A stretch of DNA of 64,000 bases from assembly GCA_031216915.1 (NCBI GenBank), contig CM062294.1:389103217-389167216 (forward strand). Direction: 5' to 3'. Both the position numbers and the translations under genes were made by a program. Position 1 is the first letter of the stretch. Every line of letters begins with the position of its first letter. The stretch comes from Pictodentalium vernedei (lineage: Eukaryota; Mollusca; Scaphopoda; Dentaliida; Dentaliidae). The notes beneath the pieces were generated by a model. The model ran no database searches. It worked only from the letters and a program-made list of their open reading frames with translations, and was not told the DNA's origin. This document shows positions 47,763-58,973 of this stretch, one piece after another.

Positions 47763-48138
47763 TTGTTTATTAAGGGTTTAACGACACTTTTAACAGCCAA
47801 GGTCATATCATGCCAGATACAGTATTTTTTACGGGTGGAGGAAGCCGGAGTACCACGGCTAGAACCACCGAGAAACCACAAGCAGCTGCCAGCTCCCCAA
47901 CATTGTAACTCCACACTGCAGCACAAGCAGGGTTAGATTGGTTGAAGACATGTACACCATCGACAAGCAGTATGCCTTAGTACATGGTGCCATCGTGCCC
48001 CCATGTGGACAATCAGGGTTAAGTGCCTTGCCCAAGGACATGATGCAGGAGTCAGAATTGATCGCTCAGACAGTCACCCATCCATGGACTAACCGGGCTC
48101 GACGTTGCTTAACTTCGGTGATCTGATGAAAACCGGTT
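47763..48138 (-). mobile_element. SINE with a 5S-rRNA-derived head, 13-bp target duplication
   Basis: Flanked by AAGATAAACCAAT at 47750-47762 and 48139-48151. Read on the minus strand from 48138 the head is a degenerate 5S rRNA: ATCAGATCACCGAAGTTAAG, then CAACGTCGAGCCCGGTTAGT and CCATGGATGGGTGAC, which covers the internal RNA polymerase III promoter (A box to C box). The body has GGGCAAGGCACTTAACCC and CCACATGGGGGCACGATGGC, then a tail AACGACAC...AATAAACAAA. This is a SINE3-type head on the same body as the tRNA-headed SINE at 21555. Confidence 0.85.
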
Positions 48139-48363
48139 AAGATAAACCAATCTGAAGGCCTACCTCTTAGAGTGGTGAAAAGAGTAGGCAAGGTGGTAGA
48201 GGGGTTTGCCCTCTTTTAGATTGCATACAGTGGTGACAATAGACATACCTTTTGAGAACCACAGCAAAACAGTGGATGACCTAACATTTATTAGCCCTTT
48301 TTCCTAATGGAATGGCAAAAACTAGCCAGCACTTTTAAAAATTTATTACATTTTTTATTTATT

Positions 48364-48427
48364 GCCTCAAAAATGTGGCTTATGACCCATCATTCCAATG
48401 AGGGGTCACAAGCTACGTTTTTGAGGC
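48364..48427. repeat. 64-nt inverted repeat able to form a hairpin
   Basis: Arms 48364-48388 and 48403-48427 begin GCCTCAAAAATG and end CGTTTTTGAGGC and pair over about 25 bp with three transitions around a 14-nt loop. It lies about 100 nt inside the intron downstream of the MAPK7 donor at 48525, on the transcribed strand. Confidence 0.75.
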
Positions 48428-48525
48428 ACATAATGAAACGTTTTACTCATTCAAGAAATTTTTTTGCAAAGCATTTCTTTTATTCTTTTTGGATAAAGGG
48501 TTTATATTGTAATAACAAAACTTAC

Positions 48526-49087
48526 CTTGTCTCTGCTTACGTAAGTTGGAATTGATTAGAGCTTGTTTAATTAATTCTTTTGTATCCATGGAAATCGTTT
48601 GTTTATCACTTTGCTTCTTATCTGACTGACCATCTTTGTCTTTCTTTGCAACAGTAATTTCCTTTTCTTTCATTTCTGATTGTGTCCCCAAATCCTTCTC
48701 ACCATCTACCACTTTGGCACTCAGCATTTCAACATCCGATTCAGCTTTCAAGTTTCTAGTCTGCGAAACGGATGATATTTTCAGATCTTTCTCTGGAGAG
48801 TCTAGTTTTTTAGAAACGGGTGCATCAGTCTTGACATCAATGTTGGGTACAAGCTGATCACATTCCGATTCTGATTGTTTCTTCTTTTCCTGCTCCATTG
48901 CGGCTCGTTTTCGTTCCCAGATTTGGTTTTGTATTGTAGGGTCAATCAGACTTTTCTGTGTGCTATCTGTAGAGTTAGCATCTTTGGGAACAGGCCGCAG
49001 AACTAGATTGTGAGTGGGTGTTTTGGGTTTGTGATATTCCATGATTTCTTTGTAGATTCCATTTCTTAACTGTTCAATTCCTAAATC
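48526..49087 (-). CDS. MAPK7: MAPK7 (ERK5) orthologue, exon immediately after the kinase domain
   Basis: A 562-bp exon in phase 0 in, phase 1 out. The acceptor is TTTTATTTTCAG with AG at 49089-49088. The donor is ACAAG/GTAAG with GT at 48525-48524. The peptide begins DLGIEQLRNGIYKEIMEYH, like the ERK5 segment closing the kinase domain (a VEQMKEAI-EI-FH pattern). A long Ser/Lys/Glu-rich disordered linker follows. It ends MDTKELIKQALINSNLRKQR, matching the ERK5 segment of similar spacing (DNTKAALKAALLKSLR). Translation continues in phase into the exon at 20516. ERK5 is a MAP kinase acting downstream of MEK5 with a long C-terminal tail. Kinase-domain exons are expected above 49087, but none is recognisable to 64000. 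A prolyl- or RNA-binding alternative is less likely given the collinear match of three separate segments. Confidence 0.85.
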
Positions 49088-49123
49088 CTGAAAATAAAAC
49101 CTAAAAGGTTTAAGACAATGATA

Positions 49124-51068
49124 ACAAGAGGCCCCACAGGGCCTGAAGCGCTCATCTTGAACTGAACACAATATAAACAGAGTCCAAGAATGAATCTACA
49201 TTAAGCAATAGGCTACACTGTCAATCCTGGAGTCCCTCAGGAGTGACAAAAATAATCCGGGCATCATGCCTTTTCTTCAGTTGATCATAATGTAAAATGT
49301 AGAGCTCCCTATGAAGCCCCTTGATACAACCTATGTGGATTAATCTTAGTTACACACCTCTAGAGGGTTCTGAATACAAAATTTTTAAATCTTCAGCAAA
49401 ATGAACAATTCTGGCAACCCATATGGAGCCCAAATATTAACCCAGGCTCTCGATTTGAACACAGTTGAATCTGACTTTCCTTAAGATATTGTGTACCAAA
49501 TATGAAGCATTCTGACTGTTGGATCTGAAGAAGAGAAATTTTAAAGAAATTTCTTCATATTGCACTAAGTTAAAATTTGGGCTACCATAGTGAGCCCAAA
49601 TATTAACCTATGGATCCGATTTGAACAAACTTGAATCTGACCCCCCTAGAGATGTTATACACCAAATATGAAAGCATTCTGACTAGTGGATCTGAAGAAG
49701 AAGATTTTTGAAAAAATTCCCTCATATTGTACTAAGTTAAATTTCAGGTTCCCATATGGAGCCCAAATATTAACTCAGGCACTCGAAATGAACAAACTGG
49801 AATCTGACCCCCCCTAGAGATGTTGTATACCAAATATGAAAGCATTCCGACTGGTGGATCTGAAGAAGATTTTTAAAGAAATTTCCTCATATCGCACTAA
49901 GTAAAATAAAAATTTGAGCTACCATAGCGAGCCCAAATATATACCTAGGAATCTGATTTGAACAAACTTGAATCTGCCCCCCCCCCCCCCTCCCTAGAGA
50001 TGTTGCATACCAAATATGAAAGCATTCTGACTGGTGGATCTGAAGAAGAAGATTTTTAAAAATTATCCCCATACTGAACAAAGTTAAAATTTGGGCTTCC
50101 ATAGGAAGTCCAGATATTAACCTAGGGACTTGGTTTGAACAATCTTGAATCTGACCCTCATAACAATGATGTATACCAAACATTAAAAGATTCTGACTGG
50201 TGGTTCTGAAGAAGAAGATTTTTAAAGAATATTCCCCATATTACCCTATGTTAAAAATTCGGGCTCCTTTATTGAGCTCAAATATGAACCAATGGGCTTT
50301 ATTTTAACAAATTTGTATCTGACCCCCCTATGAATGCTGTATACTGAATATCAAAAGATTCTGATGACTGGTTCTGGAGAAAAGATTTTTAAAAATTTTT
50401 GCAAATATGCGGACTCAGCATTTTTTCGATGCCCATTACAGAACACACTAACATAACTGATGGCAATTTTTTTTACCATTCTACTGGTCCTAAGGATACT
50501 TCATACCAAATAACAGCTCTCTGTTCCGTGTGGTTTGGGAAATATGGGTGTTTGAAAATATTTCTATTTTTAGCTTCCTGGGTTCCCATGGGGAGTCAGG
50601 AATTTTTTTATGTGCATGGGTCAAGTACTTATGACCCAATAATACCACATACCAAATTTGGTTCAAACTGGACCATCAGTTCAGAAAATAGAAATTTTGG
50701 GTGGGGCCAAAAATCTTACCCCTCCCATTACAAAGCCAAATATTGCTTCACGAACTTTGTTTGAACAAACTTGATTCTACACTTCCAAAGGAAGCTCCAT
50801 AGCAAATATCAAGTCATTGTACATACTAGTTCATGGGAAGAAGATTTTAAAAATATTTTGGAGCATTTTCCCCCACGCCCTCCCTATGGGACTGAGCATG
50901 TTGACTTGAACAAAAATGCAATGCCCCATCACTCACATAAACTTTCACTTGAATTGGCCCAGTGGCTTTGGAGGAGAAGACCAAAACATGGTGTTGACGG
51001 ATGATGGACAGACGACGGACGGAGAGTGATGAAATTAGCTCAGCTTGACTTTTTCAAGATGAGCTAAT
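49124..51068. repeat. Pearl/HINE-like repeat, family A copy 3, next to a splice acceptor
   Basis: The left end is AACAAGAGGCCCCACAGGGC then GCTCATCTTGA (49150-49160). The right end is a hairpin finishing TCAAGATGAGC (51054-51064), an 11 of 11 inverted match whose sequence differs from that of A2 and A4. Units are a diverged subtype (GACTGGTGGATCTGAAGAAG). A GACGACGGACGGAG microsatellite lies at 51011-51024. It begins only about 36 nt upstream, in transcript terms, of the MAPK7 exon acceptor. Confidence 0.78.
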
Positions 51069-51139
51069 AAAAGAAGTTAACCTTTATCCAACATGACACA
51101 TGCAAACATCTTTCGATTAACTAAGAATTTTCATTTTTT

Positions 51140-51730
51140 ACTTCAAAAATACATATATTTTGTACGTATATTTTTATACTTACCAATGGCCCAGACTGGC
51201 TGGTGCTTAACTCAAAGTTACTGAAGGCCAAACACAAATTTTGAACCCACCCAATCCCCAAAATTTGCTTGCAAAACCAAAAATTAAAAGTCCTATCTGA
51301 CCCTCCATACATTTCCTCTCCGCACATGCGTAGACATCAGGAAGTGACCAGAATTGGCGCCAACATCATTCTTTGTAGAAGAGAGTACTACATAAAAATT
51401 CAGTGGGGAGGTATGAGTTCCCACTCATGGGAGGGCCATATCCATCTGGGCCATTGGTTAATATAAAAATATACAAATTACTATGAATTTATAATATTTT
51501 TACACTGTAAACCAATGGCCCAGACTAGCTGAAACGTAAAAAGGTGGAGGGCCTAGGACTTCAGAATTAGTAGATCAACATAGTTCCAATCCTCTAATCC
51601 AAGGTGAAAGGAAATTAAAATTATTAGGAATTACATGTATTTCTCTCTATACAGTAATAGAGAAGACATATCATACAAAAGGAGCCCAGTTCAAGTAATT
51701 CCGTATACTTAGCAAGACTATGCTAATTGG
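51140..51730 (-). repeat. 3'-terminal fragment of a DIRS-1-type element
   Basis: Contains ATACTTACCAATGGCCCAGA, GGCCAAACACAAATTTTG and the internal complementary region (GGGCCATTGGTTAATATAAA, then ACCAATGGCCCAGACTAGCT) followed by GGTGGAGGGCCTAGGAC, collinear with 7260-7870. No recombinase sequence remains. Confidence 0.75.
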
Positions 51731-51924
51731 ATGTAACGAGTTCCCAATTTTTAAGGTTAGCCCAGACAAAGCCCCAAAAATTAGGATGGCGTATTTGAGA
51801 ATGAGAGAATATCCCCCACAAACATAAGCCATATACAATAAAACTCCAGCTGTATGCAGGATATAATTACTGACAAAACAGCTTCCCTCATAGTTACATA
51901 CCTATCAAGCCAGAGGAGAGGTAA

Positions 51925-52490
51925 ATAAACAGCTGCGCCATGAGCGCATGATATGCCCGTTATTAATTACAAGAGGGAAGCACACAATATGAGTATACAT
52001 GTGTACTTGTCAGGGTTTTTTTTATATTCTTGTACAATAATCATAACCAACAACATACTGTGTTCATTAATTTGTAAATAAATTATTTGAATTTCATGTA
52101 TATTTCTTATGTCTATAGATATCATAACTTCAAGAAATAAAGTCCCATAACTCTGAAATGACACATCGGACAGCGACACAAATAGAAAGGGAGATTCCTT
52201 CCATCAACATATACTTGCCACCAAAAAATCATGAAAATTGCTCAAAGCATTTTCAAGTTATTGTCAGACATGTGGAAAATTGCCTATATTTTGACGAATA
52301 AAGTCCCCTAACTCTGGAATGACAAATCAGACAGCGACACAAATTGAAAGGATGCTTTCTTCCATCAACATATACTTTCCACCCAAAAATCACAAAAATT
52401 GCTCGTTTTCGAGTTATTGTACGACATGTGGACGGATGGACAGCGGTATACCATAATACAAACGTTTTTTCAAAACGGGCATATAAAAAT
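51925..52490. repeat. Pearl/HINE-like repeat, family B copy 2
   Basis: Collinear with B1: AAACAGCTGCGCCATGAGC left part, then two tandem units with AAGTCCCATAACTCTG and GACAGCGACACAAAT, and a right end GGACGGATGGACAGCGGTAT. A C tract follows at about 52492-52504. Confidence 0.7.
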
Positions 52491-52752
52491 CACCCCCCCC
52501 CCCCTTTTCTTTTGAAGGAATCTTCAAAAAGAAAGAGGGGAGCGCTCTGGAATCAGTAAAAGTGGTACCAAAAAACAATATAAATATTCGTCGAACAGGC
52601 ACTCAAGTATTAATTTATTATTAATAAAAGTGCTTAATGCCACTTCAAAAGTTAAGGCTATAGCGACGATCCCGGTAATTAATATTGCCTGCTATATAAC
52701 GTACACAAGAGACGGCATCAACAGATAGGCCGAAAACCGGTGATATAATATA

Positions 52753-54300
52753 TACTACTCAAAGTTTGCTAAGCACCAAATATTTGACACATCATTGTGA
52801 AACTTGCTTGTGACATATTTGCAATATTTTTGGTGGATATTGAGGAATGTATTGAGATGGTCCCCCATGTTTACATTAGCTCTCTTGACAGGCAGACTTT
52901 TCGTGACAGCCATGGAAAGCATGTACCCCTTGATTTCCATGATGTTTTCGTGTACTGTCTACATGTACATGACATGTGTAGGGTATTCAATCTTCATTTC
53001 AACACAAACCCTTGTGATTTAATGATTGAATATGGCAAATGCAAATGTAAGAAGACATTTGTCTGAAACAAAAATGTGGTGGGCTTTAGGGATGGTGGAG
53101 CAAGGGGCTACCCATCGTCAGGTTGGTGAAGCCCTTGATGTGCACCATACGGTGTTCACCAGAGCCTGGGCAAGATTTCAGCAATATGGTACACCAGTAA
53201 GATGGCATGGTGGTGGCAGAGACACGGCAACATCTGCAGCTGAAGACCGGTTTTTGATCAGAGCAACCCAGCTTCACAGTGACCTTCAGAATGCATCCGG
53301 GGTAAATGTTTTGATACAGACTATCCGGGCAAGGTTGCACGAAGGTGGTCTCCGATCGAGAAGACCATGTATTCGCATTCTGCTGTTCCAGAACCAAGCC
53401 AGGCTCGAAATGAATGGGCCATGGACCACGTTGGATGGACCAGAGAAGATTGGCGACCTATCCTTTTTACAGATGAGTCAAGGTACTGCTTAGACCACAA
53501 AGATAGGCGTTCTAGGGTATGGAGAAGACCAGAACAGCGATTCCATGCAGCCAACATTGCTGAGCATGATCGCTATGGTGGAGGGTCAATCATGGTCTGG
53601 GGCAGCATCAGCAGGGATGGACGTACGGAGCTCTGTGTTCTTGAACATGGTACATTGACTGCACAGCAGTATACTGATGAGATCCTGGATGTCCAAGTCA
53701 GATTGTATGCAGGTGCAGTGGGTGATAGATTCATTATGGTGGACGATAATGCCAGTCCTCACGTTGTCCATGCTGTCGCGGAGTACCAACAGAGGGAGGG
53801 GATTGAGCGTAGGGACTGGCCTGCAAGATCCCCTAACCTCAATCCAATCAAACATGTCTGGAATGAGTTGCAGCTTGCAATTTGAGCCCATCCAGTCCAT
53901 CCAAGACGTGTCCAGGAGCTTGGTGCCATGCTGGTCCAAGAATGGAACAACATCCCACAAAGAACCACCAGAAACTTGATTGATAGCATGAAAAGGTGTT
54001 GCCAAGCTGTAATTAACAGTAATGAGTCACATACTCGATATTGAACCCATACCAGTTCGCTTCGTCAACATTTTGGCAAATTGAAAAATTTCCTCTTTTA
54101 CCAATAATATCCATTTTCCATGGTTATCGTATTCAAAAGCTAAAAAATAATGTCAAACACAAACAAAATCTTAATTTCTGTACTTAAATCATTGAAGATA
54201 TAATTAAATAAAAAATATATACACTTTTCATTACAGTACTTCAACTAAAACGTAAAACAGGTAGTTGGATATGCTTGGTGCTTAGCAAACTTTAGTAGTA
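52753..54300 (+). mobile_element. Tc1/mariner DNA transposon with terminal inverted repeats
   Basis: The left end TACTACTCAAAGTTTGCTAA (52753) and the right end, reverse-complemented, TACTACTAAAGTTTGCTAAG (from 54300) are inverted repeats of about 26 bp, one indel apart, flanked by TATA on both sides (target TA). The length of 1.55 kb is normal for Tc1 elements. A decayed transposase lies inside. Confidence 0.88.
53026..54044 (+). pseudogene. Tc1/mariner transposase
   Basis: The N-terminal DNA-binding part (MANANVRRHLSETKMWWALG, then GATHRQVGEALDVHHTVFTR) runs to about 53375, where a frameshift moves the protein to another frame. The catalytic domain has ILFTDESRYCL (first Asp), GGGSIMVWGSIS, FIMVDDNASPHVV (second Asp) and SPNLNPIKHVWNEL. 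In active relatives the last motif reads NPIEH, so the catalytic Glu is Lys here. A TGA at about 53883 interrupts LAI-AHPVHPRRV in frame, and the C-terminus (EWNNIPQRTTRNLIDSMKRC) ends at 54044. The copy is inactive. Confidence 0.9.
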
Positions 54301-55084
54301 TATAACATACGCATGTCCAATCAAACCACAATGAACGATCTCTGGAGAGTAAACACACTTCTGAGGTAACCTACAGGCGACCCCATTCAGGTGTACAATA
54401 TATTCCAGTAACAACACTTCCCGACGTGTACTATCCGATATCTATGACACTATACACGTGCGAATATATGAGTTGAGTACCAACATTAATAGAACCCTGG
54501 ATCTAGAAATGGAAGTAGGTATGATTAACAGGCTCCGAAACGGACAGCCCCCGAAATAATTCATAATTTATAAGGTCCATAACATACAATAAAGCGTCAG
54601 CCTAATAATTATTATGCGCATGAGCATTAAAATCCCACATGTAATCATCTGAATACCAGTTAACTGGTTATGCAGCCTCCAAGGTACCCAAAGACTTGCA
54701 ATTTATTTATGATGAAATAAGTGCTTGTATATGACATAGACGAATAATCACAGGAAACCAACCAACTAAAAAGTGGATGTGCCCATGAGGTCGCCATAGA
54801 ACACGACCCAGCCACCAATCGAGAAGTGAAGAAATGCATGTATGTATTTTATACTCATACAAGGCTTGCGGGAAGAAAACTACATCTTGCCCGGTAATCG
54901 CCTCTAAACACATTGGCAGTGGGGGGGGGGGGGGGGGGGGGGGAGGAAGAGGGAGATTCAAACCCTCCTCACCCGCATTACTTAATCGTTCTTGTGTTAG
55001 TCATAAAATAATATAGGAACCGCAATGGTTCCCTCACGTCTAACCGACTCCATTATGCCACTATGGGCAGAGAAGAACGTGAAG
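54301..55084. other. Unassigned sequence
   Basis: No gene or repeat family is recognisable. A pure G tract lies at about 54920-54942. Confidence 0.4.
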
Positions 55085-56947
55085 AACAAAAACTTCCCTT
55101 GATAAAGAAGGTCCTCTCATGGAGGAAGCTGCTGGAGAACATCCCACAACAGACACTTCAGAAGACTGATCCAAGGTTTCTGTGATGACAGAGGTGCTAC
55201 TAGGAGGATTCACAACGAGACTGTTTGATCTTAAACATAATCTACTGAATCAAATGAATTGGAGGATATGCGTATCCTACCATCCATCCCCATAAGATCG
55301 GCAGAACGTCTACAGCATATGCTCCATGGTCTGGGCATGGCGACACAAATGAAGGTAAATGATTGTTCCGGTGCGTCACAAACGTATACTATCATGGGGC
55401 AATCCCTCTGGTAGTAAATCTGTCCAAATACTCCTGGAACCGAGGGTCCCAAAGATCCTGACACTTCAAGATTGCGGGACTTAGGGTCGCGCCCCAACCT
55501 GTCTGACTCACATCCGTCATAATCGTGAAAGCCAGATCCGGCAATTGCAGCATAACTCCCTGAGTTAACCACTGAATATCTGCCCAATTTGAACCCTTGT
55601 TTTACTAGGTCCGTTAAAACGATACTGGTTCAAGCGAAAGCGTCTTCACACTCCAGTTCTGAGTAAAGAATATCTGGAGGGGACGTGTGCGCAGGCGGCC
55701 CATCGGAATGAGATCCACAGCAACTCCGCACAGCTCCAACCGTCACATGAATTCCACACTATTAATGTGCCTGAGTGTAGACAAAAGCGAGCATAACATC
55801 TGACTAATTTCACTCTGGGTAATGGCAGACGAACCAGATTGTTGTGAGTCTCAAAGCTCAATCCCAAGTGAATAGAGGACTTGTACGGAGCTAGATCCGA
55901 CTTTTTCTCGTTTACGATGAAACCCGAGACATTAGAGTAATAGAAGCAGACTCTGAACATCACTCTGAAGAATAATTCTGTTGCCGTATCCTTGCAGAAG
56001 GTCGTCCAAGTAAACCAACGTTATCGCAGACAAATGAGCTCATCAGTAAGATATTACCGAGTTCATTATTCGAGTGAAACGCCCAGGGGCCAGATTCAGA
56101 CCAAAGCATATTGTTCTGAACTGATACACCTTCCTTTGTACGGCGGACCGCACGTACTTATAGGATGCCGGATGTACCAGGACATGAAAGTATGGATCCT
56201 TACAACTATGCTTGCCGCATAGTCGATCACTCACTTCTTTCTGAATGATTTCCATAAATAAACTTTTAGAGCCATGATAAACTTGTTATCCAGCACAAGT
56301 CTATTACCGGTCGGAACGAACCGGCTGGCTTTGGTACGAGGAACAGGTGTCTGTAAAAATCTTGAGAATCCTGATTCTCGATGACCTGTATTGCTTCCTT
56401 TGATAAGAGAGCTTATACCTTCGGTAGGAGAAACTCTCTTATGCAAGAATTTAATGGAAGATTTGTCCCATGCGGACAACTTGTTAGTGGGGTTTTACTC
56501 GGAATCATAGCCGTAAGCCGCCCGAGACTACACTTCTCACCCACTGATCTTGTGATTGTTATCCAGTTTTTTGCAGAGCTTGATAACCTTCCAACTGGCC
56601 AGCAATAGAGGTCTAAACATCACCTGTATGATCTGCGAGGCTTACGGGAGGAGGAACCACATCCTCCCCGCGAAAAACCTCATCTAGTCGGCCTAGGGGC
56701 GTCTGACCTATAGTCCAAATCAGACCTACACCCCTTTCCCAAGTCGCTATACTGACAACCACCAGAGTAATTATAAGAGGGTTTCTTCTACCCTCGTGAG
56801 GAGTTTCCTTTTGACGATTTTTGTCTGGAACACCCTCCTTTACTCTTGTCTGCTGAAGTGGGTCGTTGAAACGCCGACTTCAAAAGCAGAGCACTAGACG
56901 CTTTCTTAGTAGCCTGTTCATAGACTAACGAAAGCTAGTCGTCGAAA
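55085..56947 (-). pseudogene. DIRS-2 remnant: RNase H to gag, recombinase half missing
   Basis: Collinear with DIRS-1 from about 9310 to 11350 but heavily decayed. Recognisable pieces are YFHVLVHPASYKYVRSAV, GLNLAPGRFTRIMNSVISY, SGFIVNEKKSDLAPYKSSIH and the gag C-terminal region around 56700-56940. The left limit near 55085 cuts the element before the recombinase. The right side is interrupted by DIRS-3 and resumes at 63918. Confidence 0.82.
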
Positions 56948-57249
56948 GTTAAAAAATTTCTAGTAATTTATATATTTTTTATACTTACCAATGACCCAGA
57001 CATAGCTGGTGCTAATTCTCAAAATCTAGGGCCAAACACAAATTTTGCCCCCCAATCCCCCAAATTTGCATCTAAAACCGAAAAAATCATGTCCTAAATG
57101 GTCCTCCAGACTTTTCCTCCATTGCGCATGCGCAGTGTCAAGGAGGTCTCGAAATTGGCGCCAATTATCATTCTTACAAGCAGTGCCTGGTCAGCACTAT
57201 GTACTCAGCAGGGAGGTATGAGAATGAGTTCCCAACTCCTGGGAGGGCC

Positions 57250-57345
57250 ATCCCCGTCTGGGTCATTGGTAAGTATAAAAAATATATAAATTACTATAAA
57301 TTTTTTAACATTTTTATACTGTACCAATGACCCAGACATAGCTGA
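57250..57345. repeat. Internal complementary region of DIRS-3
   Basis: GGTCATTGGTAAGTATAAAA to about 57305 is complementary to the left terminus (56948-57005). TTTTTATACTGTACCAATGA to 57345 is complementary to the right terminus (63880-63917). Confidence 0.85.
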
Positions 57346-57939
57346 ATAGTAAAAAGGCTGGAGGGCCTAGGACATAGAGGAAAATCCAATAAGCTCAACT
57401 ATATATAAAAGAGTTATCCCCTCGAGGAGAAAAGGAGTATTAGGCTTTACATGTATCTTTCTTATTTATGATAAATTGGAAAGACACAACACCCTCCATA
57501 ATTGAGCATAATAACATTCATGTTCTCTATTAACATCCAGTATAACCCCTTATACTAATTATTTTTAAAGTAAGCCAATAAATAAAGTAAGTCCAGAGAA
57601 TTGAGACTCTTTATACTCTTTAAAAGTGTCCGAGGATTGTATATTAACGCCCATTTGACACGTGACATATACAAATGCTTCACACCGAGCTACACTTTAA
57701 AAATATGACATGAATGAATTTAAACATTATCTTTACACTTTAAAACCATCCCGGTACCGACTCAGAATTACTGACTCCGGAGGAGGTATCCCCTTGCTTT
57801 TCACTATAAAGCAGGTGACCTAAGGGAACACCCTCCCCCCCCTTCCCCTTGCCCTGGGTCAAATAGCCCAGAGCGAAGAGGGCAGCAGGACAGAGTCACT
57901 GCCGGAACAGAAAGCCTGCATAACTATAGTTGCAACTGT

Positions 57940-58964
57940 TTAGTGGACGACATTCTGAGCAACAGATAACGGACCTAAACAATGCAGGTCTCCAGAAATG
58001 GACTCAATATTTCTGAGATAAAAATTTGTGAATGTGGATGGCTGAGACCAATATGCAGCCTTCATTAAATCTGTAATAGCAACACTATTTGCGTAAGCCC
58101 AAGACGTAGAAAGAGCTCTTACTTCATGAGCCGAAATCTTAAGCACAGCCTGCTGAGTTGAAGATAGATTATCATAAGCAGTATGGATAGTTAATTGAAT
58201 CCATCTAGCAATAGAATGGACCGTAATGTCCTTTCTATTAGACATCAGAGACAGAAAGACGCATTTTCGTCCCTTTCTGATAAACTGAGATCTTCGTTTA
58301 TAAATACGTAAAGCTCTAACCGGACAGAGTAAAGGCCTATTCCCGTCTGAGGACGGAAGAGCCTTAATAACAATAGGTTCCGGATATTTATTAGGAGCCT
58401 GATTCTTAGCCAAAAATCCAACATTAGTAGTAAAGGTAATAGTGTTCCCGACACTACGATAGTGAGAATCGTCCACAGATAGTGCATGAAGCTCACTGAC
58501 TCTTCTAGCGGAAGAGAAAGCTAAGAGAAATGCTGTTTTATAAGATAAGAATTTGAAGTCCACTGTCTCAAGAGGCTCAAATGGCTTTTCTTTTAATTTA
58601 AGAAGAACCCAAGCTAAATTCCATTTAGGAATTAATCTAAGGGTTCTAGGTCTATTTATCGAGAAGTTTCTAATTTAGATAAAGAGACATTAGATCCAAT
58701 TTGTAAACTATCATGGTGTGCATAGGTATCAGATAACATAGACCTATAACCTTTAATAGTAACAGGCTGCAGTTTGATCTCATCAAACAAGTATACTAGA
58801 AAGTTTGCAATGTCTGGAATGGAGGGATCAAAAATATCAACAGAATGATCCGTACACCAATGACAAAAGACCTTCCACTTAGCCGCATAGTTTAGCGAAG
58901 AGGAGGTCCTCCTACAGTTAGAAATTGCGTCCACTGCTCGTCCTGAAAAATGCTTCCCGTGCAA
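57940..58964 (-). pseudogene. DIRS-3 tyrosine recombinase (one frameshift, catalytic residues intact)
   Basis: The core-binding domain starts near 58964 (KHFSGRAVDAISN, WCTDHSVDIFDPSIPDIANF, LQPVTIKGYRSMLSDTY). A small deletion near 58670, relative to DIRS-1, shifts the frame. The catalytic domain then runs uninterrupted to 57940: TAFLLAFSSARRVSELHALS (Arg I), KISAHEVRALSTSWAYANSV (His-x-x-Arg), AAYWSQPSTFTNFYLRNIES (Tyr). It would catalyse integration of the circular DNA intermediate without target duplication. Confidence 0.9.
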
Positions 58965-58973
58965 GAAGGACCT

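Noticed and set aside
47763-48138. A functional 5S rRNA gene
   Set aside because: The 5S similarity is degenerate and limited to the head of a 376-bp retroposed unit with target duplications and an A-rich tail.
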